Assembly: GCF_001438655.1 (NCBI RefSeq)
Contig: NZ_JQBR01000006.1
Coordinates: 1 to 64,000 of the forward strand
Length of the DNA: 64,000 bases
Direction of reading: 5' to 3'
Source of the DNA: Pediococcus cellicola
Lineage (GTDB): Bacteria > Bacillota > Bacilli > Lactobacillales > Lactobacillaceae
The notes beneath the pieces were generated by a model that was not told the origin of the DNA, searched no databases, and was given only the letters and a program-made list of their open reading frames with translations. Made by a program: the position numbers and the translations under genes. This document shows positions 11,178-20,832 of the stretch, piece by piece (within the stretch, counting starts at the first letter, position 1; each line of letters opens with the position of its first letter).

Positions 11178-11861
11178 TTAGGCAGTTACTAAAAAATAGG
11201 CGAAGGTAAGATAAGGGATGAATGGGATTTGTTTTGTTCGATAGTGTGAAAATAGTAGCTGACTAATTAAACAGGAAGCAGCAGCGACAAATAAAATGAC
11301 CACACTTGCTTGCAGATGGGTGAGTAAAATGAATGCAAAAAAGAGTTCGAAGTCAGCTTCACCAAGACCCGGTATGAATGAAGAAAGCTGAAATGAGGTT
11401 AACAAGCTAATTGCCAGTAAACCTAGCACGATCAGATTTAGAAAAGTTGGGTGGTAAATGAAACCAATAACTCCAAGGACGCCGATTAAATTGCCATTGA
11501 CCCAGGTTGTTTTTAAGTCTGTTAAGCTCAAATAAATTAGGCTAATGACAATGAGGAGACGACTAATTAAAGCTAAATTGCTGGAAGCAGTTTGAAAATT
11601 GTGCAAAAATAAGATTCCCATCAGCAGCTCAATTAGACATGAGGTGGGGGAAAATTCTTTTTGACAATACCGGCAGCGCCCGTTCAAAAGACAGTAACTT
11701 ATGATAGGAATGAGATCGAAGGGTTGCAAAACGTGTAGACAGTTGTCACAGTGTGATCTGGGTGAAATAATGGACTGACCTAGAATTGTGCGCGCCACAC
11801 AAAGTGTCAAAAAAGAGCCAAGGGATGCACCAAGAACAAAAAAATAGATTTGAATAAGCAT
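11178..11861 (-). CDS. comC: Type IV prepilin peptidase (late competence protein ComC)
   Basis: The enzyme cleaves and methylates the leader of competence pseudopilins (ComGC-like) at the membrane. The protein is 227 residues from ATG 11861, which has GGAGG upstream; an earlier in-frame start is less likely. The N-terminal domain carries the two CxxC pairs (Cys38/Cys41, Cys63/Cys66) of bifunctional prepilin peptidases. About six to eight hydrophobic segments follow. One catalytic Asp is in LTDLKTTW (Asp115). The second motif, usually GxGD, reads GLGEAD (165-170), so the Asp is displaced by two positions. The gene is reversed between rpoC and rpsL, a placement known from other lactobacilli. 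A possible competence-sigma box lies upstream at 11961-11967. Confidence 0.88.
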   Translation of the reverse strand: MLIQIYFFVLGASLGSFLTLCVARTILGQSIISPRSHCDNCLHVLQPFDLIPIISYCLLNGRCRYCQKEFSPTSCLIELLMGILFLHNFQTASSNLALISRLLIVISLIYLSLTDLKTTWVNGNLIGVLGVIGFIYHPTFLNLIVLGLLAISLLTSFQLSSFIPGLGEADFELFFAFILLTHLQASVVILFVAAASCLISQLLFSHYRTKQIPFIPYLTFAYFLVTA

Positions 11862-11960
11862 GATAAAACCTCCATTACAGAATAAATACGTCTTTTTTAA
11901 ACAAATCAATGTTTAGTCAAGGAGTTTTTTTCAAAATAAAAGAGCTGATGATAGCGATTA

Positions 11961-11968
11961 ATTCGTAA
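11961..11968 (-). promoter_or_regulatory. Possible cin-box-like element upstream of comC
   Basis: On the minus strand the octamer at 11968-11961 reads TTACGAAT, containing TACGAAT. The streptococcal competence-sigma box is TACGAATA, so seven of eight bases match (the next base is T). It lies about 100 nt before the comC start. A single short match of this kind can arise by chance. Confidence 0.25.
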
Positions 11969-11986
11969 ATTAGATGTTATAAGCGA

Positions 11987-12180
11987 TTGACAAGGCGGGG
12001 GGATGATGATAATCTAAGAAAGGTGCTTTTTGTGGACAGGTTCTGTATTAGACAGACATGCTGACTGGAAACAGTGGCACAAAGCCATATCAAGGCGATT
12101 TTTTTATAATCAAAAAAGAACCACCTGGATGTGTGTACTTAAATAGTTTAAGATTTTTTATTTGGAAGGGGAAACAATTA
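11987..12180 (+). promoter_or_regulatory. Promoter and leader of rpsL-rpsG-fusA
   Basis: The gap between divergent comC and rpsL is 319 nt. A -35 TTGACA lies at 11987-11992, with GATAAT at 12008-12013 as the best -10 (spacing 15, short). The resulting leader is about 160 nt and contains no convincing gene. A small A/T-only hairpin (CTTAAA at 12138-12143, TTTAAG at 12147-12152) followed by a T-rich stretch lies just before the rpsL ribosome binding site. I see no recognised ribosomal-protein binding structure here. Confidence 0.6.
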
Positions 12181-12594
12181 ATGCCTACAATCAACCAATT
12201 GGTTCGTAAGGGTCGTCATTCGCAGAGTTCTAAATCTAAAGCTCCTGCTTTGAACTATGGCTACAACAGCATGAAGAAAAAAGCAGTTGCTAACCCAGCA
12301 CCACAAAAACGTGGTGTTGCAACTCGTGTTGGTACCATGACACCTAAGAAACCTAACTCAGCTTTACGTAAATATGCACGTGTACGTCTTTCTAACTTGA
12401 TCGAAGTCACTGCATATATCCCAGGAATCGGTCATAACCTTCAGGAACATAGTGTTGTGCTTATCCGTGGCGGCCGTGTTAAGGATTTACCTGGTGTTCG
12501 TTATCACGTTATTCGTGGTGCACTTGATACAGCTGGTGTGACAGATCGTAAACAAAGCCGTTCTAAATACGGTACAAAGAAACCTAAGAAGTAA
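12181..12594 (+). CDS. rpsL: 30S ribosomal protein S12
   Basis: S12 sits at the decoding centre of the small subunit. The chosen ATG at 12181 follows GGAAGGGG and gives 137 residues beginning [12 protein letters not shown], the normal length. The conserved [11 protein letters not shown] block, the site of streptomycin-resistance substitutions in other bacteria, is present with the wild-type Lys. An upstream in-frame extension from 12058 has no support. rpsG follows after 13 nt. Confidence 0.98.
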   Translation: MPTINQLVRKGRHSQSSKSKAPALNYGYNSMKKKAVANPAPQKRGVATRVGTMTPKKPNSALRKYARVRLSNLIEVTAYIPGIGHNLQEHSVVLIRGGRVKDLPGVRYHVIRGALDTAGVTDRKQSRSKYGTKKPKK

Positions 12595-12607
12595 GGAGGT
12601 TATTTAA

Positions 12608-13078
12608 ATGCCAAGAAAAGGTCCTGCATCAAAACGTGAAGTATTACCTGATCCAATTTACAATTCAAAGCTTGTTACTCGTTTAATTAACCATTTAATG
12701 TTAGATGGTAAACGTGGTACAGCTTCAAAAATTCTCTATAACGCATTCGATATTATCAAATCTGAAACTGGTAACGAACCAACAGAAGTATTTGATGAAG
12801 CAATGAAGAACGTTATGCCTGTTCTTGAAGTTAAGGCTCGTCGTGTTGGTGGTTCAAACTACCAAGTACCAATCGAAGTTCGTCCAGATCGTCGAACAAC
12901 TTTAGGCCTTCGTTGGATTGTGAACTATTCACGCCTTCGTGGTGAACATACAATGACAGAACGTCTTGCTCGTGAAATCATGGACGCTGCTAATAATACA
13001 GGTGCTTCAGTTAAAAAGCGTGAAGATACTCATAGAATGGCTGAAGCCAACCGAGCATTTGCTCATTATCGTTGGTAA
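12608..13078 (+). CDS. rpsG: 30S ribosomal protein S7
   Basis: S7 nucleates folding of the 16S rRNA 3' domain. The protein is the standard 156 residues ([10 protein letters not shown] to FAHYRW) with the conserved LDGKRGTA and [11 protein letters not shown] segments. AAGGAGG precedes the ATG. It is in the str operon with rpsL; two hairpins separate it from fusA. Confidence 0.98.
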   Translation: MPRKGPASKREVLPDPIYNSKLVTRLINHLMLDGKRGTASKILYNAFDIIKSETGNEPTEVFDEAMKNVMPVLEVKARRVGGSNYQVPIEVRPDRRTTLGLRWIVNYSRLRGEHTMTERLAREIMDAANNTGASVKKREDTHRMAEANRAFAHYRW

Positions 13079-13089
13079 TTTTCCGCTTG

Positions 13090-13163
13090 TTGCTTAATCC
13101 GTTTGATAACGGTGAGCAATAATGAATGGCTATTATATGAAGTCCATATAGTAGTCATTTTTT
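13090..13163 (+). terminator. Two hairpins between rpsG and fusA, the second terminator-like
   Basis: The first hairpin is imperfect (TTGCT and CCGTT at 13090-13103 against AACGG and AGCAA at 13108-13119). The second has a 13-bp stem with two G-U pairs (13127-13139 with 13145-13157), a 5-nt loop and six T at 13158-13163. The second fits an intrinsic terminator or attenuator and would lower fusA transcription relative to rpsG, or end the rpsLG message if fusA has its own promoter. I found no clear promoter in the remaining 50 nt. Confidence 0.7.
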
Positions 13164-13213
13164 ATAATTTTGACTCTTTGACCATTAATTTGAAGGGAGA
13201 AACATTTTTTAAT

Positions 13214-15313
13214 ATGGCTAACAAAAGAGAATTTCCACTTGAAAAGACTCGTAATATCGGGATCATGGCACATATTGATGCTGGTAAAACGACTACTACA
13301 GAGCGGATTTTGTACTACACTGGTAAAATTCATAAAATTGGTGAAACCCATGATGGTGCTTCACAAATGGATTGGATGGAACAAGAACAAGAACGTGGGA
13401 TTACCATTACATCAGCCGCAACGACTGCTGCATGGAAAGACCACCGTATCAACATTATCGATACACCAGGACACGTGGACTTCACTGTTGAAGTTGAACG
13501 TTCCCTACGTGTGTTAGATGGTGCGGTTGCTGTTCTTGACGCTCAAGCAGGTGTAGAACCTCAAACAGAAACTGTTTGGCGTCAAGCTTCTGATTACAGT
13601 GTGCCACGGATTGTGTTTGCAAATAAGATGGATAAGATTGGTGCTGACTTTGATTACTCAGTACAAACCATTAAAGACCGTCTTCAAGCAAATGCCTTAC
13701 CAATCCAAATGCCAATTGGTGCTGAAGACGATTTCGAAGGGGTTATTGACCTTGTCGAAATGAAAGCTGACCTTTATGATGAAGATCAACTTGGTACTGA
13801 GTGGGATACAGTGGATGTTCCTGATGAATACAAAGAAGAAGCTGAAAAACGTCGAACAGAAATGATCGAACAATTGGCTGATATCGATGATGACATCATG
13901 GAAAAATACCTTGGTGGCGAAGAGATTAGCAAAGAAGAAATCAAAGCTGCTATCCGTAAAGGTACTTTGAATCTTGAATTATTCCCTGTTTTGGCTGGTT
14001 CAGCTTTCAAAAACAAGGGTGTTCAGATGATGTTGGATGCTGTTGTAGATTATTTACCATCACCATTGGATGTGAAACCATACAATGCAACTAATCCTGA
14101 AACGGATGAAGCTGTTGAATTAACAGCCGGTGACGATAAGCCATTTGCTGCCTTGGCATTCAAAGTTGCTACTGATCCATTCGTTGGTCGTTTGACTTAT
14201 ATTCGTGTTTATACAGGAACTTTGGAATCAGGTTCTTATGTTTTAAATGCGACTAAAGACAAACGTGAACGTGTTGGTCGTTTGCTACAAATGCATTCTA
14301 ATCACCGTCAAGAAATTCCAGAAGTTTTCTCAGGTGATATTGCCGCAGCAATTGGTTTGAAGAATACCACTACTGGTGATTCTTTAACTGATCCAGATCA
14401 TCCATTACATTTGGAATCCATGGAATTCCCTGATCCAGTTATCCAGGTAGCCGTAGAGCCAAAATCTAAGGCTGACCAAGATAAGATGGATATTGCTTTA
14501 CAAAAGCTTGCTGAAGAAGATCCTACATTCAAGGCTGAAACTAACCCTGAAACTGGTGAAACTTTGATTGCTGGTATGGGTGAGTTACATTTGGATATTA
14601 TCATTGATCGTATGAAACGTGAATTCAACGTTGAAGCAACGGTTGGTGCTCCTCAAGTAGCTTATCGTGAAGCCTTCACAAAACAAGCTTCTGCACAAGG
14701 TAAGTTTGTTCGTCAGTCTGGTGGTAAAGGTCAATATGGTGATGTTTGGATTGAATTCACACCTAATGAAGAAGGTAAAGGATTCGAATTCGAAGATGCT
14801 ATTGTTGGTGGGGTTGTTCCTCGTGAATTTATCCCAGCTGTTGAACAAGGCTTGCGTGAAGCTTTGAATAACGGTGTACTTGCCGGATATCCATTAGTTG
14901 ACTTGAAAGCTAAGTTATATGATGGTAGTTATCATGAAGTCGATTCTAGTGAAGCTGCATTTAAGGTAGCTGCCTCAATCTCACTTCATAATGCTGCTAA
15001 GAAAGCTGCACCTGTAATTTTGGAACCTGTTATGAAGGTTGAAGTTCGTGTACCAGAAGAGTACATGGGTGATATTATGGGTCAAATTACAGCTCGTCGT
15101 GGTCGTGTTGAAGGAATGGAAGCTATCTCTGGTGCTGAAGAAATTCATGCCTTTGTCCCACTTTCAGAAATGTTTGGTTATGCTACTACCTTACGTTCTG
15201 CATCACAGGGTCGTGGTACTTTCACAATGACCTTTGATCATTACGAAGCTGTTCCTAAGTCTATCCAAGAAGATATCATCAAGAAAAATGGTGGTTCTTC
15301 AAGCAAAGACTAA
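13214..15313 (+). CDS. fusA: Elongation factor G
   Basis: EF-G is the GTPase that drives ribosomal translocation. From ATG 13214 ([14 protein letters not shown]) behind GAAGGGAG it has 699 residues, the usual size; an in-frame extension from 13103 crosses the terminator hairpin and is rejected. GTP-binding motifs are AHIDAGKT (19-26), DTPGH (83-87) and NKMD (137-140). Domains II to V follow, including the [10 protein letters not shown] region of domain IV. This is the ribosome-associated FusA form, judged by context and by the intact motifs. Confidence 0.98.
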   Translation: MANKREFPLEKTRNIGIMAHIDAGKTTTTERILYYTGKIHKIGETHDGASQMDWMEQEQERGITITSAATTAAWKDHRINIIDTPGHVDFTVEVERSLRVLDGAVAVLDAQAGVEPQTETVWRQASDYSVPRIVFANKMDKIGADFDYSVQTIKDRLQANALPIQMPIGAEDDFEGVIDLVEMKADLYDEDQLGTEWDTVDVPDEYKEEAEKRRTEMIEQLADIDDDIMEKYLGGEEISKEEIKAAIRKGTLNLELFPVLAGSAFKNKGVQMMLDAVVDYLPSPLDVKPYNATNPETDEAVELTAGDDKPFAALAFKVATDPFVGRLTYIRVYTGTLESGSYVLNATKDKRERVGRLLQMHSNHRQEIPEVFSGDIAAAIGLKNTTTGDSLTDPDHPLHLESMEFPDPVIQVAVEPKSKADQDKMDIALQKLAEEDPTFKAETNPETGETLIAGMGELHLDIIIDRMKREFNVEATVGAPQVAYREAFTKQASAQGKFVRQSGGKGQYGDVWIEFTPNEEGKGFEFEDAIVGGVVPREFIPAVEQGLREALNNGVLAGYPLVDLKAKLYDGSYHEVDSSEAAFKVAASISLHNAAKKAAPVILEPVMKVEVRVPEEYMGDIMGQITARRGRVEGMEAISGAEEIHAFVPLSEMFGYATTLRSASQGRGTFTMTFDHYEAVPKSIQEDIIKKNGGSSSKD

Positions 15314-15341
15314 GGTCTAAAGCTTTTAAAACGAAATTAAA

Positions 15342-15383
15342 AACGTCTGATTACAGTTTTTCACTGTGATCAGACGTTTTTTT
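15342..15383 (+). terminator. Terminator between fusA and pncA (bidirectional)
   Basis: A 15-bp stem with one G-U pair (15342-15356 with 15364-15378) and a 7-nt loop is followed by T 15377-15383. The minus strand also ends in a U-rich run, so it can terminate both convergent genes. Confidence 0.9.
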
Positions 15384-15384
15384 G

Positions 15385-15939
15385 TTAAAAGATTTCGGCA
15401 CCTAAGCAATTTTTGAAATGGGAGATGGCCCATTCGTGTCCAATAGGATCAAAACTAGCGACTGCCTTTTGATCGATACGAATTTTATAATTTAAATTGT
15501 AAGCAGAAATCGCAGTTTGTAAAATACAAATATCTGTGCACACGCCAGTTAACAGAAGTGTGTCGATTTTATGCGTACGCAAGTAATTATCTAAGTTGGT
15601 ATTTACAAACGCACTGTATCTATTTTTGTCGAAATAATAGACTTGATCGCGATCGGCATTCTGGGTATACCAGTTTTGAATTTCACCATACAATTCGTGA
15701 CCCCAGGAGTCCTTCAAGTTGTGCGGCGGAAACAATTTTGTTTCAGGATGAAACGGCTCATCTTTTTTGTGCAGATCAGTAGGAAGAATAACGAGGTTAT
15801 CGTTTTTTATGAAGGAATTTGCTAACTTTAAAATTTCGTCTTCAAGTTTTTGACCGGGTGTGCCAGTGGTCAAAGCACCTTCATCGGCAACAAAATCGTT
15901 TGTGTAATCTATAATAAGAAGTGCGGTAGTTTTATCCAA
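15385..15939 (-). CDS. pncA: Nicotinamidase (isochorismatase fold), PncA type
   Basis: The enzyme hydrolyses nicotinamide to nicotinate for NAD salvage in the cytosol. I chose TTG at 15939 (MDKTTALLIIDYTNDF), because GGAG at 15949-15952 is about 9 nt away; a GTG at 15948 abuts that site. Length is then 184 residues. The catalytic triad is Asp11 (IIDYTNDF), Lys105 (FDKNRYSAF) and Cys138 (TDIC). Metal ligands read Asp55, His57, Glu66 and His73, the same spacing as in the S. pneumoniae enzyme. That pattern favours nicotinamidase over a generic isochorismatase hydrolase. The gene is a single reversed unit between fusA and the S10 operon. Confidence 0.88.
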   Translation of the reverse strand: MDKTTALLIIDYTNDFVADEGALTTGTPGQKLEDEILKLANSFIKNDNLVILPTDLHKKDEPFHPETKLFPPHNLKDSWGHELYGEIQNWYTQNADRDQVYYFDKNRYSAFVNTNLDNYLRTHKIDTLLLTGVCTDICILQTAISAYNLNYKIRIDQKAVASFDPIGHEWAISHFKNCLGAEIF

Positions 15940-16048
15940 AGAAACCACTCCATTTCATTTTAATGATTAAAGTATGCACTTAAAACCGTTTTCAAATGTT
16001 ACAAATACATTACAATTCGCAGAACGAGAAAGAATTACGTTCAAACTC

Positions 16049-16077
16049 TTGTAAAGCCGCGCCATATCTAGTAATAT
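16049..16077 (+). promoter_or_regulatory. Promoter of the S10-spc-alpha operon
   Basis: TTGTAA at 16049-16054 and TAATAT at 16072-16077 are separated by 17 bp. Transcription would start near 16084 and give a leader of about 160 nt before rpsJ. No other terminator or strong promoter is evident until after rplQ, so this probably drives 29 genes. Confidence 0.75.
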
Positions 16078-16083
16078 AGACAA

Positions 16084-16243
16084 GTACTTGAATTTTAGCG
16101 GGCTTTTTATGCCCACTAGTCAGGTAAAACAAGGAGCTTTGATGTGGAAGGTTGCGACACACCCGGCCGCTTTGCCACGACGGTGTGGCGGTAATTTCCA
16201 CGGAGCAAGTCTCATTTTCAAAATAGACGAAGGAGGGAACACA
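16084..16243 (+). promoter_or_regulatory. S10 operon leader RNA (candidate ribosomal-protein autoregulation)
   Basis: A first hairpin (GGGC, 7-nt loop, GCCC, about 16100-16119) is followed by a long-range stem GTGGAA at 16144-16149 with TTCCAC at 16196-16201. This encloses a G/C-rich part including CACACC at 16158-16163 with GGTGTG at 16182-16187. The block GGTTGCGACACACCCGGCCG recurs, as I recall, ahead of rpsJ in many Lactobacillales. In other bacteria S10 leaders bind L4; here that partner is an inference. Confidence 0.65.
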
Positions 16244-16552
16244 ATGGCAAAACAAAAAATTCGTATCCGTTTGAAGGCTTACGAACATCGCATTTTAGAT
16301 CAATCCGCAGACAAGATTGTCGAAACGGCAAAAAGAACTGGTGCCACAATTTCTGGTCCAATTCCACTACCAACAGAACGTACAATCTACACGGTTTTGA
16401 GCTCGCCACATAAGTTTAAAAAAGCTCGTGAGCAGTTTGAAATGCGTACACACAAGCGTTTGATTGATATCGTTAACCCAACACCAAAGACAGTTGACTC
16501 ATTAATGAAGTTAGATCTGCCAAGTGGCGTTGATATTGAAATCAAGCTTTAA
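16244..16552 (+). CDS. rpsJ: 30S ribosomal protein S10
   Basis: S10 belongs to the small-subunit head and, as NusE, also joins transcription antitermination complexes. The 102 residues ([15 protein letters not shown] to VDIEIKL) have normal length. ATG 16244 follows GAAGGAGGG. The in-frame open extension upstream to 16088 runs through the leader structure and is not coding. It is the first gene of the S10 operon. Confidence 0.98.
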   Translation: MAKQKIRIRLKAYEHRILDQSADKIVETAKRTGATISGPIPLPTERTIYTVLSSPHKFKKAREQFEMRTHKRLIDIVNPTPKTVDSLMKLDLPSGVDIEIKL

Positions 16553-16600
16553 TTTTTAGGAACACAAATTTAGTATCACAATAATATTGGAGGTGTACTC

Positions 16601-17236
16601 ATGACCACAAAAGGAATCTTAGGAAAAAAGGTTGGTATGACCCAAGTCTTTACGGATAACGGCGAATTAGTTCCCGTTACCGTTGTTGATACAACACCAA
16701 ACGTTGTATTACAAGTTAAAACCGTTGAAAATGATGGTTATAGCGCAGTGCAATTAGGGTTCGATGACAAACGTAAAGTATTGAGCAACAAACCTGAACA
16801 AGGTCATGTAGCAAAAGCAAATACAAATCCTAAGCGCTTCATTCATGAAATCAGAGATGTTGAGCTGGGAGATTTAAAGGTTGGCGATTCAATTAAAGCT
16901 GACTTGTTCGCAGCAGGCGATATCGTTGATGTCACAGGTACTTCTAAGGGACATGGTTTCCAAGGAAATATCAAGAAGGATGGACAACATCGTGGTCCGA
17001 TGGCACATGGCTCTCGTTATCATCGTCGTCCTGGTTCACTCGGTGCAATTATTAACCGTGTGTTCCCTGGCAAGAAATTACCAGGTCGGATGGGGAATAA
17101 CACACGAACAGTTCAAAACTTAGAAGTTATTAAAGCTGACACAGAAAACAATGTTTTATTGATCAAAGGAAATGTCCCTGGATCAAAGAACTCATTCTTA
17201 GTTGTTAAGAATGCGGTTAAACCACATAAAAAGTAG
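16601..17236 (+). CDS. rplC: 50S ribosomal protein L3
   Basis: L3 binds near the start of 23S rRNA domain VI and assembles early. It has 211 residues with the signature [10 protein letters not shown] and the loop [11 protein letters not shown] that reaches the peptidyl-transferase centre. ATG follows GGAGGTG. rplD begins 18 nt downstream. Confidence 0.98.
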   Translation: MTTKGILGKKVGMTQVFTDNGELVPVTVVDTTPNVVLQVKTVENDGYSAVQLGFDDKRKVLSNKPEQGHVAKANTNPKRFIHEIRDVELGDLKVGDSIKADLFAAGDIVDVTGTSKGHGFQGNIKKDGQHRGPMAHGSRYHRRPGSLGAIINRVFPGKKLPGRMGNNTRTVQNLEVIKADTENNVLLIKGNVPGSKNSFLVVKNAVKPHKK

Positions 17237-17254
17237 AAAGGAGGACTAAATTAA

Positions 17255-17878
17255 ATGACAAGCGTATCTTTATATAAACAAGATGGTACAAAGAATGGCG
17301 ACGTTGAACTTAATGCTGACATTTTTGGTATCACACCAAACGATAATGTGATTTTTGAAGCTGTTGTGATGCAACGCGCATCAATGCGTCAAGGCACACA
17401 TGCTGTTAAAAATCGAAGTGCAGTTCGTGGTGGTGGTAAGAAGCCATGGCGTCAAAAGGGTACTGGTCGTGCACGTCAAGGTTCAATTCGTTCACCACAA
17501 TGGCGTGGCGGTGGTATTGTATTTGGCCCCACACCTCGTTCATATGCATACAAGTTGCCAAAGAAAATGCGTCGTTTAGCGTTGAAGTCTGTACTTTCAC
17601 AAAAAGTATTGGATGACAGTTTGGTAGTTGTTGATGATTATAGCTTTGACCAACCAAAGACTAAAGCTTTTGCACAATCACTTGACGGCTTAAAAGTTAC
17701 AACGAAAGCATTATTAGTCCTTGAAGATGATAACGTGAATGCTGCTCGTGCAGCTCGTAACCTTAAGAATGTGAAGATTGTTTCACCAGCTGGTGTAAAT
17801 GTCTTAGACGTTGTTAATAGTGACAAACTCGTTATTACTCAAAAGGCTCTTTCTCAAGTAGAGGAGGCTCTCGCATAA
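17255..17878 (+). CDS. rplD: 50S ribosomal protein L4
   Basis: L4 lines the peptide exit tunnel. In several bacteria it represses its own operon by binding the S10 leader, which makes it the likely ligand of the leader at 16084-16243. The 207 residues include the extended loop [18 protein letters not shown], which reaches into the tunnel. AAGGAGG precedes the ATG. The stop codon overlaps the rplW start by one base (TAATG), so translation is probably coupled. Confidence 0.97.
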   Translation: MTSVSLYKQDGTKNGDVELNADIFGITPNDNVIFEAVVMQRASMRQGTHAVKNRSAVRGGGKKPWRQKGTGRARQGSIRSPQWRGGGIVFGPTPRSYAYKLPKKMRRLALKSVLSQKVLDDSLVVVDDYSFDQPKTKAFAQSLDGLKVTTKALLVLEDDNVNAARAARNLKNVKIVSPAGVNVLDVVNSDKLVITQKALSQVEEALA

Positions 17879-18165
17879 TGGAATCACGTGATGTAATTTT
17901 ACGTCCAGTTGTCACTGAAGCTTCAATGGCAGAAATGGACGACAAACGCTACACATTCGATGTTGATACTCGTGCAACTAAGACAGAAGTCAAAAAGGCC
18001 GTTGAAGACGTTTTTGATGTTAAGGTTGTGAAGGTAAACATCATGAATGTTAAAGGTAAGCTCAAGCGTCAGGGACGTTATTCTGGTTATACCAAGAAAC
18101 GTCGCAAGGCAATCGTAACCTTGTCATCTGACTCAAAAGAAATCAAATTATTCAACGAAGAATAA
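17878..18165 (+). CDS. rplW: 50S ribosomal protein L23
   Basis: L23 sits at the tunnel exit and is the docking site for trigger factor and SRP. It has 95 residues ([16 protein letters not shown]), normal for Firmicutes, with the C-terminal [13 protein letters not shown] segment. The start overlaps the rplD stop by one base. Confidence 0.97.
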   Translation: MESRDVILRPVVTEASMAEMDDKRYTFDVDTRATKTEVKKAVEDVFDVKVVKVNIMNVKGKLKRQGRYSGYTKKRRKAIVTLSSDSKEIKLFNEE

Positions 18166-18191
18166 TAAATAAATTATAGGAGGAAAAACAC

Positions 18192-19040
18192 GTGGGGATT
18201 AAGAAGTTTAAACCAACGACAAATGCTCGTCGTGGTATGACACAGCTTGATTATAGTGAAATTACCAAGACGACTCCTGAAAAATCGTTACTCGAATCTC
18301 AAAGCCACACAGCTGGCCGTAACAACTCCGGCCGTATGACTGTTCGTCACCGTGGCGGCGGTAACAAACGTCAATATCGTATTATTGATTTCAAACGAAT
18401 CAAAGATGACGTTCCTGCTACTGTTAAGGCAATCGAATATGATCCAAACCGTACAGCTAACATCGCTTTACTTGTTTATGCTGATGGAATTAAATCATAT
18501 ATCATCGCACCAAAAGGACTTAAGGTTGGCGATAAGGTTCAATCAGGTTCAGATGCTGATATCAAAGTTGGTAATACATTACCATTAAAGGATATTCCAG
18601 TTGGTACAATTATTCATAACATTGAATTAAAGCCTGGTAAGGGTGGCCAGTTAGCACGTTCTGCTGGTGCATCAGCTCAATTACTTGGTAAGGAAGGTAA
18701 ATACGTCTTAGTACGTTTAGCTTCTTCTGAAGTTCGTATGATCTTATCTGCTGGTCGTGCTACTATTGGCGCTGTTGGTAATGAGGAACACGAATTGGTT
18801 AATGTTGGTAAAGCAGGCCGCACACGTTATAATGGTCAGCGTCCACATGTTCGTGGATCTGTAATGAACCCTAACGACCATCCACATGGTGGTGGTGAAG
18901 GTAAAGCACCAGTTGGTCTTCCATCACCTCTTTCACCTTGGGGTAAGAAGACAGTTGGTAAGAAGACACGTAACAAACGGAATAAGTCTAACAAATTTAT
19001 CGTTCGTGGTCGTAAACGTGGCCGCTTAGGTAATATTTAG
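18192..19040 (+). CDS. rplB: 50S ribosomal protein L2
   Basis: L2 is needed for subunit association and peptidyl transferase assembly. The protein has 282 residues from GTG 18192 behind AGGAGG, beginning [14 protein letters not shown]. The [12 protein letters not shown] segment and the conserved C-terminal [13 protein letters not shown] loop with its key His are present. It is slightly longer than the usual 275-280 residues. Confidence 0.97.
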   Translation: MGIKKFKPTTNARRGMTQLDYSEITKTTPEKSLLESQSHTAGRNNSGRMTVRHRGGGNKRQYRIIDFKRIKDDVPATVKAIEYDPNRTANIALLVYADGIKSYIIAPKGLKVGDKVQSGSDADIKVGNTLPLKDIPVGTIIHNIELKPGKGGQLARSAGASAQLLGKEGKYVLVRLASSEVRMILSAGRATIGAVGNEEHELVNVGKAGRTRYNGQRPHVRGSVMNPNDHPHGGGEGKAPVGLPSPLSPWGKKTVGKKTRNKRNKSNKFIVRGRKRGRLGNI

Positions 19041-19069
19041 TCGAAAATTTCCCTAAAGGAGGTTTCATA

Positions 19070-19351
19070 ATGGGTCGTAGTTTGAAAAAAGGACCATTTG
19101 CAGATGAACATCTTTTGAAGAAGATCGATGCACAAAAAGATCAAGAAAAGAAATCTGTAATCAAAACATGGTCACGTCGTTCCACAATTTTCCCAAGTTT
19201 CATCGGTTATACAATCGCTGTTTACGATGGTAGAAAACATGTCCCAGTTTATATTCAAGATGACATGGTTGGCCATAAGCTTGGTGAGTTTGTTCCTACA
19301 CGAACATTCCATGGACATGGTACCGACGATAAGAAAACAGCTGCTAAATAA
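19070..19351 (+). CDS. rpsS: 30S ribosomal protein S19
   Basis: S19 binds the head of the small subunit close to S13. It has 93 residues ([15 protein letters not shown]) with the conserved [16 protein letters not shown] and TRTFHGHG motifs. AAAGGAGG precedes the ATG. rplV starts 12 nt downstream. Confidence 0.97.
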   Translation: MGRSLKKGPFADEHLLKKIDAQKDQEKKSVIKTWSRRSTIFPSFIGYTIAVYDGRKHVPVYIQDDMVGHKLGEFVPTRTFHGHGTDDKKTAAK

Positions 19352-19363
19352 GGAGGATGAATC

Positions 19364-19711
19364 ATGGCTGAACAAGTAACATCTGCACATGCAACTGCAA
19401 AGACTGTTCGCATTGCCGCTCGTAAGGTTCGTTTAGTAGTTGATCTTATTAGAGGAAAAAGCGTCGCAGAAGCAATTGCAACTCTTAAGTTTACACCAAG
19501 AGGTGCATCACCAGTTGTCGAAAAAGTTTTAATGTCTGCTGTAGCAAATGCTGAAAATAACTTTGACTTAGATCGTGAAGACTTGGTTGTAAGTGAAGCT
19601 TATGTCAATGAAGGACCAACTTTAAAACGTTTCCGTCCTCGGGCAAAAGGTTCTGCTTCACCAATTAACAAAAGAACAAGTCATATTACAGTAGTCGTAT
19701 CTGAAAAATAG
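19364..19711 (+). CDS. rplV: 50S ribosomal protein L22
   Basis: L22 lines the exit tunnel with L4; its beta hairpin is a site of macrolide-resistance changes. The 115 residues end with the hairpin segment containing [16 protein letters not shown], which looks intact. AAGGAGG precedes the ATG. Confidence 0.97.
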   Translation: MAEQVTSAHATAKTVRIAARKVRLVVDLIRGKSVAEAIATLKFTPRGASPVVEKVLMSAVANAENNFDLDREDLVVSEAYVNEGPTLKRFRPRAKGSASPINKRTSHITVVVSEK

Positions 19712-19723
19712 GAGGGAACACGC

Positions 19724-20395
19724 GTGGGTCAAAAAGTAAATCCAAATGGATTTCGTGTTGGTATCATCCGTGACTGGGAAGCAAAATGGTATGCTGAAAA
19801 AGATTTTGCTAACTATTTACGTGAAGATTTACAAATTCGTAAATTCATCTCAACTAAGCTTGCCGACGCATCTGTTTCCAATGTTGAAATCGAACGTGCT
19901 GCAAATCGCGTGAACATTTCAATCCATACCGCTAAACCTGGTATGGTCATTGGAAAAGGCGGATCCGAAGTAGAAAGCTTACGTAAACAATTAAATGAAC
20001 TAACAGGTAAAAGAGTTCATATCAATATCATTGAAATCAAGAAACCTGATTTAGATGCTAAATTAGTTGGCGAAAACATTGCTGCTCAATTGGAAGGCCG
20101 TGTTGCTTTCCGTCGCGCAATGAAACAAGCTATGCAACGTACAATGCGTGCAGGTGCTAAAGGTATCAAGACACAGGTTGCTGGCCGTTTGAACGGTGCA
20201 GATATGTCTCGTGTTGAACATTATTCTGAAGGAACAGTTCCATTGCACACATTGCGTGCTGATGTAGATTATGCTTGGGTTGAAGCAAGTACTACATACG
20301 GTCGTTTAGGTGTTAAAACTTGGATCTACCGTGGAGAAATCTTGCCAGAAGCTAAGAGTTCCAAAGGAAATTCTAAAGAACAAGGAGGGAAATAA
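19724..20395 (+). CDS. rpsC: 30S ribosomal protein S3
   Basis: S3 is at the mRNA entry channel. It has 223 residues from GTG 19724 ([13 protein letters not shown]) behind TAGGAGGG. The KH domain motif [10 protein letters not shown] is visible around residues 75-84. The Lys/Gly-rich tail ends 2 nt before rplP starts, so the two are tightly coupled. Confidence 0.97.
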   Translation: MGQKVNPNGFRVGIIRDWEAKWYAEKDFANYLREDLQIRKFISTKLADASVSNVEIERAANRVNISIHTAKPGMVIGKGGSEVESLRKQLNELTGKRVHINIIEIKKPDLDAKLVGENIAAQLEGRVAFRRAMKQAMQRTMRAGAKGIKTQVAGRLNGADMSRVEHYSEGTVPLHTLRADVDYAWVEASTTYGRLGVKTWIYRGEILPEAKSSKGNSKEQGGK

Positions 20396-20397
20396 TC

Positions 20398-20832
20398 ATG
20401 CTAGTACCAAAACGAGTTAAGTTCCGTCGTGTGCATCGTGGTAAAATGCGTGGTGCCGCAAAGGGCGGTAAGACTGTTACATTCGGCGATTACGGTTTAC
20501 AAGCTTTGGATTCACATTGGATCTCAAACCGACAAATCGAAGCAGCCCGTGTAGCTATGAACCGTCACATGAAACGTGGTGGTAAAGTTTGGATTAAAAT
20601 TTTCCCTCACAAATCTTACACTTCTAAAGGTGTGGGTGTTCGTATGGGTAATGGTAAAGGTACTCCCGAAGGTTGGGTAGCACCAGTTAAACGCGGTAAG
20701 GTAATGTTTGAAGTTGGTGGTGTTAGTGAAGAAGTTGCACGTGAATCTCTACGTCTTGCTTCCATGAAGCTACCAGTTAGAACTAAGATTCTCAAACGCG
20801 AGGAAGTAGGTGGCGAATCAGATGAAGGCTAA
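20398..20832 (+). CDS. rplP: 50S ribosomal protein L16
   Basis: L16 helps place the aminoacyl-tRNA acceptor arm in the A site. It has 144 residues ([16 protein letters not shown]), normal length, with [16 protein letters not shown]. Its 3' end overlaps the rpmC start by 11 nt and supplies the rpmC ribosome binding site. Confidence 0.97.
   Translation: MLVPKRVKFRRVHRGKMRGAAKGGKTVTFGDYGLQALDSHWISNRQIEAARVAMNRHMKRGGKVWIKIFPHKSYTSKGVGVRMGNGKGTPEGWVAPVKRGKVMFEVGGVSEEVARESLRLASMKLPVRTKILKREEVGGESDEG

Noticed and set aside
12058-12180. In-frame N-terminal extension of rpsL
   Set aside because: S12 has a fixed N-terminus (MPTINQL) with GGAAGGGG just upstream at 12181; the extension runs through the leader.
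13103-13213. In-frame N-terminal extension of fusA
   Set aside because: The added 37 codons run through the terminator hairpin, and EF-G starts at MANKREF with a proper ribosome binding site.
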